Positions 58,608-64,000 of a DNA stretch of 64,000 nt are shown here, piece after piece. The notes under the pieces were generated by a model, which made no database searches, had not been told where the DNA came from, and saw only the letters and a program-made list of their open reading frames with translations. This DNA comes from Schistosoma haematobium (taxonomy: Eukaryota; Platyhelminthes; Trematoda; Strigeidida; Schistosomatidae): contig NC_067196.1 in assembly GCF_000699445.3 (NCBI RefSeq), forward strand, positions 91,297,364 to 91,361,363. Direction: 5' to 3'. A program made the position numbers and the translations under genes. Each line of letters begins with the position of its first letter. Position 1 is the stretch's first letter.

Positions 58608-58946
58608 GTATGATAGTTGGTGCAATGTGTGCAATTACTGGTGTTATGACTATCTCTCTTCCAGTTCCTGTTATTGTATCAAATTTTTCACGTTTTTATA
58701 CGCATACACAAGCTCAATCTAAACTTCCAAAACGTAGAAGACGTATTTTACCAGTTGAAGCAGTTCGACCAAAAACTTGTAGTCAAGTTCCACCACTTAA
58801 TTCTTCAGTAAAATTAAAAAATAATTTTGGTGTTATACCACCTGGATTAGCACGTAATTTCAATTCATCAAATGATTCTCCTATACGATTATCATCAACT
58901 GGTGAAAGAAGACATCATTTTCCAGATACAACTTGTAAAATAACAG
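58608..58946 (+). CDS. Shaw: Shaw-type Kv channel, coding exon D (S6 and proximal C-tail)
   Basis: Fourth coding exon; acceptor TATTTACAG at 58607, and its first two bases complete Gly434 split from exon C. S6 is about 435-460, [20 protein letters not shown], with the gate bend PVP at 452-454 and the conserved VIVSNF after it. The following [13 protein letters not shown] is the basic juxtamembrane stretch I recall from Shaw/Kv3. The rest of the tail is Ser/Asn-rich and unremarkable. A donor GTAAAT at 58947 gives a phase 1 end; if it is not used, the frame runs 11 more codons to TAA at 58979-58981, which would give a short alternative C-terminus. No later exon was found before 64000. A fold-back hammerhead repeat ends about 78 bp upstream. 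Confidence 0.94.
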
Positions 58947-59030
58947 GTAAATTATTTCTTAATGTTTGTACTGAAATATAACACAAAATGTTTATGCTTG
59001 AACCTGAATATAGTAATTCCGTTTAGAGTA

Positions 59031-59036
<6 letters not shown>

Positions 59037-59068
<32 letters not shown>
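59037..59068. repeat. TA microsatellite
   Basis: About 16 TA units directly before an S3 element. Confidence 0.9.
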
Positions 59069-59073
<5 letters not shown>

Positions 59074-59480
59074 TGGTGGTTGGAAGTAGTTGACAGGAAA
59101 CCCTGGACCGGAGTTTCGTGCTACTTGGCACTCGTCAGCAACGTGTACTTGCAATCCTGAGGAAACTAGTGCTCCCTGGCGGATCCGATCCTGTGCCACC
59201 CAGCTTCACAGTCAGGGACGTTACCACTGAGCTGTCCGGGCCGCGATCAACCTCCTGTAGGACTGAGATGTAATCACAATTGATTGATCACTGAGTCCAG
59301 GGTTTCCTGTCGACTACCTTTAACCATCATCTAATCTCAGTATATAGTGCACGCAGTGTCGAGTCACCTAGACTGGTGGCCACATTGCAACATAGTCGAT
59401 AGCATTCGATTTGCACTAAATAAGGACTTGACACACATGACATTGATCGCTACCCAGTGATCAATCAACTGTGACATATA
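59069..59480. repeat. S3 element, composite
   Basis: - strand hammerhead 59100-59146 (core CTGACGA at 59132-59138, stem II GTGC/GCAC, GAAAC, TCCG, GTC), - strand tRNA-like part (AGCTCAGTGGTAACGTCC, GATCGGATCC), then a + strand tail half whose hammerhead is deleted (CACTGAGT joined to CCAGGG). Confidence 0.78.
59100..59146 (-). ncRNA. Minimal type I hammerhead, S3 type
   Basis: Core and stem II intact on the - strand. Stem III loop is TCCG instead of CCGG and stem I has a mismatch, so activity is doubtful. Confidence 0.5.
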
Positions 59481-60048
59481 TAAAGACAAATAAGTATTTT
59501 ACACGTTTTTGGAAAGGTGGATACCATACCAGCAGTTCAGTTTAAGACTTAGAAGTTCGGTGTCCGACCCTTGACAAGGTTATAGATACGTATTACTGCG
59601 GAGGCCCATATAAGGACTTATGAGTTGCCCAGTTCTTCATAGTTTATAATGGAACTATAACTGAAGTTGATCGTTGACGAATGCTATCTATCATTTAAAT
59701 CAGTCTTTAAAAAGAAAGTCTTCATAAAGGATTAATGAATTGAATTTGTTTTGACATGGTTACATGAGTCTTAACTACCTTCACTTTCACTAGTGTTGTG
59801 TTGTGTTACCATTCCAAGATCTCAACATTTTCCCAGTTGAATGTATGTATCATTCTCTTAAAAACCTCTCACTTCATATCACTTGTTACTTGAAACTAAG
59901 GAAAATAAAACGTTGAACAGTTGTTGACTAACATTTAAAAGATCACGATATTCATCATGGAATGTATCGTTATAAAAAGAGTGAAAAGTAAAAATATATT
60001 GATCGTTAAAAGAAAATTACGTAATATTATTGATTATTATAATTTTGG
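59481..60048. other. Non-coding with possible S2 relic
   Basis: At about 59530-59680 a very decayed S2-like order (AGTTCAGTTTAAGACTT, GCGGAGGCCCATATAAGGAC). Rest unrecognised. Confidence 0.4.
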
Positions 60049-60504
60049 TTACATGTCATGGCATTTATCTAAAACATTTGTTATGTGAGATGTTGGAGAA
60101 GATTTGTAGCTCAGATGGATGATTTCGGTTGAGTTTTGTTCTCTGAGCTGGATGGTTTGGTCGTGTTCCAGCTCATCCTTTTTGAAGATGACGAAAGTGT
60201 CGTCTACATAGCGAATCCAAATTCTTGGCCTGATCACTGGTAGTATCGCGGCTTCTAGTCTTTGCATCACTGCCTCTGCGATCAGTCCTGATATTGGTGA
60301 TCCCATTGGTGTCCCTTTCGTTTGTTCGTGGATTTTGTTGTTGAATTGAAAGTATGTTGTTAGGCATAAATCGATGAGTTCCAGTAGACTTTGAATTTGA
60401 AGCTTCGTGTATTTAGTGAGATTCGTGTCGTTGTTGAGCAGCAGGGATATAGTTTCTTTTGACCAAACCATCCAGTTCAGAGAACAAAACTCCATCAAAA
60501 ACAT
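60049..60504 (-). pseudogene. Penelope-like reverse transcriptase fragment
   Basis: 151 codons. LLELIDLCLTTYFQFNNKIH and EQTKGTPMGSPISGLIAE (the block before the active site), then WIRYVDDTFVIFK with the catalytic YVDD pair. This order is that of Penelope-like RTs. The N-terminal RT part and endonuclease are absent. Both ends of the frame run into copies of the CCATCCAGCTCAGAGAAC block in opposite orientation (about 60115-60155 and 60463-60500), so the fragment lies between inverted repeats. No start of its own is credible. Confidence 0.85.
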
Positions 60505-60803
60505 TTGTTATATCACGATGTGAATAATAAATGGTAAGTTTTGGGATCCATTTATGGACTAATGCTATACGTATATTTTTATTGTATAATTGTTAAGTGA
60601 CTAAACTATTCATATTCATGTTCCTATTATCATAAGCTTTATTTTGACCTATGAACTGTTATTATACGATTTTCCATTTTGAATTGTACCCAGTCAGTCA
60701 GTTACTACCTCTCATATTCACAGCCACTTTTGGTCAAATCTTATAGAGTTGTTGTTTCCCATTTTATGCTACGATGTGGTCTGTCTGGTTGGTATATGAA
60801 CCT
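60505..60803 (-). repeat. Repeat X next to Penelope fragment
   Basis: Reverse complement of parts of 36.9-37.5 and 44.2-45.1 kb (GGATCCATTTATGGACTAAT, CACAGCCACTTTTGG, ATTTTATGCTACGATGTGGT). It directly adjoins the Penelope RT fragment on one side and the RTE tail on the other. Confidence 0.65.
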
Positions 60804-60810
60804 TACTTAC

Positions 60811-61317
60811 TTACTTACGCCTGTTACTCCTCGTGAAGGAGCATAGGCCACTCACCAGCATTCTCCATCCAACCCTGTCCTGGGCAATCCTATCCAGCTC
60901 CGTCCAGTTGTAATTCATCCTTTTCATATCTGCTTCTACTATCCGACGCAATGTGTTCTTTGGCCTTCCTCTTTTTCGCTTCCCTTCAGGGTTCCAAGTT
61001 AGGGCTTGCCTCGTGATGCAGTTTGATGATTTGCGTAATGTATGTCCTATCCATTTCCATCGTCTTTTCCTAATTTCTTCTTCAGCTGGAAGTTGGTTTG
61101 TTCTCTCCCACAGAAGGCTATTGCTGATGGTATCCGGCCAGTGGATGTTGAGTATCTTGCGTAGACAACTATTTATAAATACTTGTACCTTCTTGATGAT
61201 GGTTGGAGTAGTTCTCCAAGTTTCAGCTCCATACGGTAGAACTGCCTTGACGTTCGTATTGAAGATTCTCACTTTGATATTGGTTGAAAGTTGTTTTGAG
61301 TTACATATGTTCTTCAA
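60811..61317 (-). pseudogene. RTE C-terminal module after the internal stop (copy 2)
   Basis: Continuation of the copy 2 polyprotein in the same frame, beginning at the first Met after the TAG. It reads [20 protein letters not shown] and then the same conserved [10 protein letters not shown] and [11 protein letters not shown] segments, to SNRRK. It would not be translated as part of the main protein without readthrough. Confidence 0.85.
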
Positions 61318-61353
61318 TTGTAGGAATGCGACCCTTGCTTTGCCGATCCTCGC

Positions 61354-63831
61354 CTATACGTCTGCATCTGAACCTCCTTGTTCATCGATGATGCTTCCCA
61401 GGTATGTGAAGGACTCCACATCTTCCAGAGTTTCGCCATCAAGAGTGATTGGATTGCTGTTCTCCGCCTTGAATTTGAGGACCTTGGTTTTCCCCTTGTG
61501 TATGCTGAGGCCTACTGATGCAGAGACTGCTGCTACACTGGCCGTCTTCATCTGCATCTGTTCGTGTGTACGTGATAGGAGGGCTAGGTCATCTGCGAAT
61601 TCCAAATCGTCTAATTGATTCTGAGCTGTCCATTGTATTCCGTGTTTTTCGTCAGATGTCGAGGTCTTCATAATCCAGTCGACCACCAGAAGAAAGAGGA
61701 AGGGAGAGAGTAAACAGCCTTGTCTGACTCCAGTCCTTACTTCGAATGCATCTGTCAGCTGTCCTCCATGCACGACTTTGCACTGTAGTCCGTCGTATGA
61801 GTTCCGGATAATGTTGACAATCTTCTCAGGAACTCCGTAGTGTCGAAGAAGTTTCCATAATGTCCTCCTATCTACACTGTCGAATGCCTTTTCATAATCA
61901 ATGAAGTTGATGTATAGTGATGAGTTCCACTCAACTGATTGTTCGACGATGATCCGTAGTGTTGCAATTTGGTCTGTGCACGACCGATCCTTACGGAATC
62001 CAGCTTGTTGATCTCGAAGTTTGGCGTCTACTGCATCCTTCATCCGGTTAAGCAACACTCTGTTGAAGACTTTCCTTGGTATTGACAGTAGTGTTATACC
62101 TCTGTAGTTTTCACATTTGCTCAGATCTCCTTTCTTTGGAATCTTGACGAGGTGTCCTTCTTTCCAGTCCATCGGCACTTGTTCCTCCTCCCAAATCTTT
62201 TTGAATAGAAGGTGAAGCATGTTTGTAGTTACTTCGATGTCTGATTTCAGTGCTTCAGCTGGTATGTTGTCGGGTCCTGCTGATTTCCCGTTCTTGATTT
62301 GTCTGACGGCCATTCTAATTTCTTCCTTCGTTGGTGGGTTGACATCTATAGGAAGATCTGTGTGTGCTGCTTCGATGTCCGGTGGATTCATTGGAGCCGG
62401 CCTACTCAGGAGTTCCTCGAAGTATTCTACCCATCTGTTTCGCTGTTGTTGAATTTCGGTGATTGGCTTGCCTTCTTTGTCTTTGACCGGCCTCTCTGGT
62501 TTACTGTATTTTCCTGATAGTTTCTTCGTTGTATCGTGAAGCTGTTTCATATTTCCTTCTCTAGCAGCTTTTTCTGCCGTCGTTGCTAGTTCTTCCACGT
62601 ATTTCTTCTTGTCGGCTCTAATGCTCCTCTTCACTTGTTTGTTTGCTTCTATGTATTCAGCTTGTGCTTGGACTTTCTCTGTTCGTGTTCGGCTGTTGTT
62701 AATTGCTGCCTTCTTGTTCTTCCTTTCTTTGATCTTGTCCAGTGTTTCTGTAGAGATCCATTCCTTATGCTGGTGTTTCTTTAGGCCCAGAACCTCTTGA
62801 CACGTTGAAGTTAATGCTTCCTTGATGCCTTTCCAGTTGTCCTCCATAGTAGTTTCTTCTTCATTCAGTAGATCTTGTAAGGCTTGAAACCTGTTGTTGA
62901 GAGCTATCTTAAATTCATTGAGTTTGTCAGTATCTCGAAGGAAGGCTGTATCGAACGTTTGTAGTGCTGTTTGTCCACTTGTCCAGTTCTTTTTCAGCTT
63001 CAGTTTTAAATTGGCTACAACCAGGTGGTGATCTGAAGCTACGTCAGCACCTCTCCTGGTTCTCACATCTTCCATTGTCCTTCGGAATTTTTTGTTGATG
63101 CAAATATGATCTATTTGGTTCTCTGTAGTGTAGTCCGGTGAGATCCATGTAGCCTTGTGTATACGTTTGTGTGGAAATATTGTGCCTCCTATGACTAATT
63201 TGTTGAATGCACATGGATTTGCAAATCTTTCTCCATTTTCGTTCCTCTCTCCCAGTCCATGTCGTCCCATAATATCTTCATATCCAGTGTTGTCTATTCC
63301 GACCTTGGCATTTAGATCTCCCATCAGAATAGTTAGGTCGTTTCTTCGGCATTTCTCAATGATTGACTGCAGCCGCTCGTAGAACTGATCTTTAATGTCG
63401 TCGTTGCTATCATTGGTGGGTGCATAACATTGGATAATATTCATTAAGATCCCCTCCTTCTTTGTTTTGAATGATGCTTTGAAGATTCTGGATCCGTGAG
63501 ACTCCCATCCTACAAGTGCATTTCGTGCTACTTTGGACAGTATAAGGGCGACTCCCTGAGTGTGTGGAGCATTTTCCTCTTCGTGACCGGAGTATAGCAG
63601 CATCTCTCCCGTAGCTAGCCTTTTCTGTCCAGCTTGGGTCCAGTGGGTTTCGCTGATTCCCAGTACTGCTAAGTTGTATCTCCTCATTTCCATTGCTATT
63701 TGACTGGCCTTCCCGGTTTCCCACATTGTTCGAACGTTCCATGTACCTATAAAAATTTTTGCTCTAGTTGTTAGAAGGGGCATCGGCCTCGTGGCTTCCG
63801 AAGGAACTCGGCTTTCACCATGAAGCGTCAT
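61354..63831 (-). CDS. RTE endonuclease-reverse transcriptase with premature stop (copy 2)
   Basis: 825 codons covering all endonuclease motifs ([29 protein letters not shown]) and all RT motifs ([26 protein letters not shown]). It ends at a TAG at 61354-61356 where copy 1 has Lys in [10 protein letters not shown]. The frame after the stop is the same frame and stays open to 60811. Unlike copy 1, no frameshift separates it from the C-terminal module: a 4-base shorter sequence at the junction keeps it in phase. One substitution therefore separates this copy from a single 1006-codon frame. Confidence 0.92.
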   Translation of the reverse strand: MTLHGESRVPSEATRPMPLLTTRAKIFIGTWNVRTMWETGKASQIAMEMRRYNLAVLGISETHWTQAGQKRLATGEMLLYSGHEEENAPHTQGVALILSKVARNALVGWESHGSRIFKASFKTKKEGILMNIIQCYAPTNDSNDDIKDQFYERLQSIIEKCRRNDLTILMGDLNAKVGIDNTGYEDIMGRHGLGERNENGERFANPCAFNKLVIGGTIFPHKRIHKATWISPDYTTENQIDHICINKKFRRTMEDVRTRRGADVASDHHLVVANLKLKLKKNWTSGQTALQTFDTAFLRDTDKLNEFKIALNNRFQALQDLLNEEETTMEDNWKGIKEALTSTCQEVLGLKKHQHKEWISTETLDKIKERKNKKAAINNSRTRTEKVQAQAEYIEANKQVKRSIRADKKKYVEELATTAEKAAREGNMKQLHDTTKKLSGKYSKPERPVKDKEGKPITEIQQQRNRWVEYFEELLSRPAPMNPPDIEAAHTDLPIDVNPPTKEEIRMAVRQIKNGKSAGPDNIPAEALKSDIEVTTNMLHLLFKKIWEEEQVPMDWKEGHLVKIPKKGDLSKCENYRGITLLSIPRKVFNRVLLNRMKDAVDAKLRDQQAGFRKDRSCTDQIATLRIIVEQSVEWNSSLYINFIDYEKAFDSVDRRTLWKLLRHYGVPEKIVNIIRNSYDGLQCKVVHGGQLTDAFEVRTGVRQGCLLSPFLFLLVVDWIMKTSTSDEKHGIQWTAQNQLDDLEFADDLALLSRTHEQMQMKTASVAAVSASVGLSIHKGKTKVLKFKAENSNPITLDGETLEDVESFTYLGSIIDEQGGSDADV

Positions 63832-64000
63832 AATTCTTCTAACTGAAGACCTTCTAACTCCCAGGGCAGAGTTTAAATGGTTTGGATTATTTTTTCTGGT
63901 AAGCGTTTTTTAGCGAGTTAGTTTTCTACGGGATGGGGACGCTAACCCCATGCCCAACCCTCCTCCTTTATCCGGGCTTGGGACCGGCAGTAACCCTGTC

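Larger units (their letters stand above)
60804..64000 (-). mobile_element. Near full-length RTE retrotransposon, copy 2 (5' tip beyond window)
   Basis: Same family as copy 1 and very similar throughout. The 3' (TAAG)n tail is at about 60804-60819. The 5' UTR reaches the window edge, about 17 bases short of the copy 1 end point, so the 5' target duplication cannot be checked. The 3' side abuts dispersed repeat X (60505-60803). Confidence 0.94.

Noticed and set aside
60953..61618. 221-aa + strand open frame
   Set aside because: Shadow of the antisense RTE coding sequence; the same shadow appears opposite copy 1 at 29422-30091.

Overview
The window is eukaryotic, AT-rich and repeat-laden. It most likely comes from a blood fluke (Schistosoma or a close relative). 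Three things point there: tRNA-headed short repeats carrying minimal hammerhead ribozymes of the schistosome Sm-alpha type, an RTE-type non-LTR retrotransposon and Penelope-like fragments of the kind common in schistosomes, and small exons separated by introns longer than 10 kb. I cannot fix the species from sequence alone.

One host gene is visible. It is a Shaw-type (Kv3/KCNC) voltage-gated potassium channel on the + strand, in at least four coding exons: 18270-18548 (start codon, T1 domain), 33933-34160 (end of T1, linker to S1), 46975-47767 (S1 to selectivity filter) and 58608-58946 (S6, proximal C-tail). The phases fit: 0, 0 and 1, with a last donor at 58947. They give about 546 residues, open at the C-terminus, so the final exon(s) lie beyond the window. 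A 5' untranslated exon portion starts at 18184, so at least one upstream exon is missing or unrecognised. The S4 segment has only four positive charges because the first two usual arginine positions are Glu and Ser, which is characteristic of invertebrate Shaw rather than vertebrate Kv3.

Almost everything else is repeats. (1) RTE retrotransposon: about 23 pieces, 20 of them on the - strand, antisense to the channel gene. They include one full-length insertion (29261-32490, perfect 15-bp target-site duplication) and one nearly full-length copy running off the right edge (60804-64000, one internal stop). (2) Three short-repeat families that combine a tRNA-like head with a minimal type I hammerhead; the stem III cores are GCGC (S1, Sm-alpha-like), GGCC (S2) and CCGG (S3). 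About 40 modules are present, often as head-to-head or fold-back pairs. (3) Penelope-like fragments: three GIY-YIG endonuclease pieces and one reverse transcriptase piece, with associated inverted repeats holding another hammerhead-like core. (4) Pieces of a second non-LTR element (47.97-49.7 kb). (5) Fold-back or TIR elements (17276-17565, 55008-55298, 51233-52138) and several unclassified dispersed repeats.

Layout: 0-18 kb, upstream or 5' intron sequence full of repeats; 18.2 kb exon A; 18.5-33.9 kb intron with the nested 19.9-20.9 kb palindrome and RTE copy 1; 33.9 kb exon B; 34.2-47.0 kb intron with an old 5'-complete RTE copy and an RTE interrupted by a 980-bp insertion; 47.0 kb exon C; 47.8-58.6 kb intron with the second non-LTR family and the 51.2-52.1 kb fold-back; 58.6 kb exon D; 58.9-64 kb intron with a Penelope RT and RTE copy 2. 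A hammerhead-type repeat lies within about 35-105 bp upstream of every one of the four channel exons.
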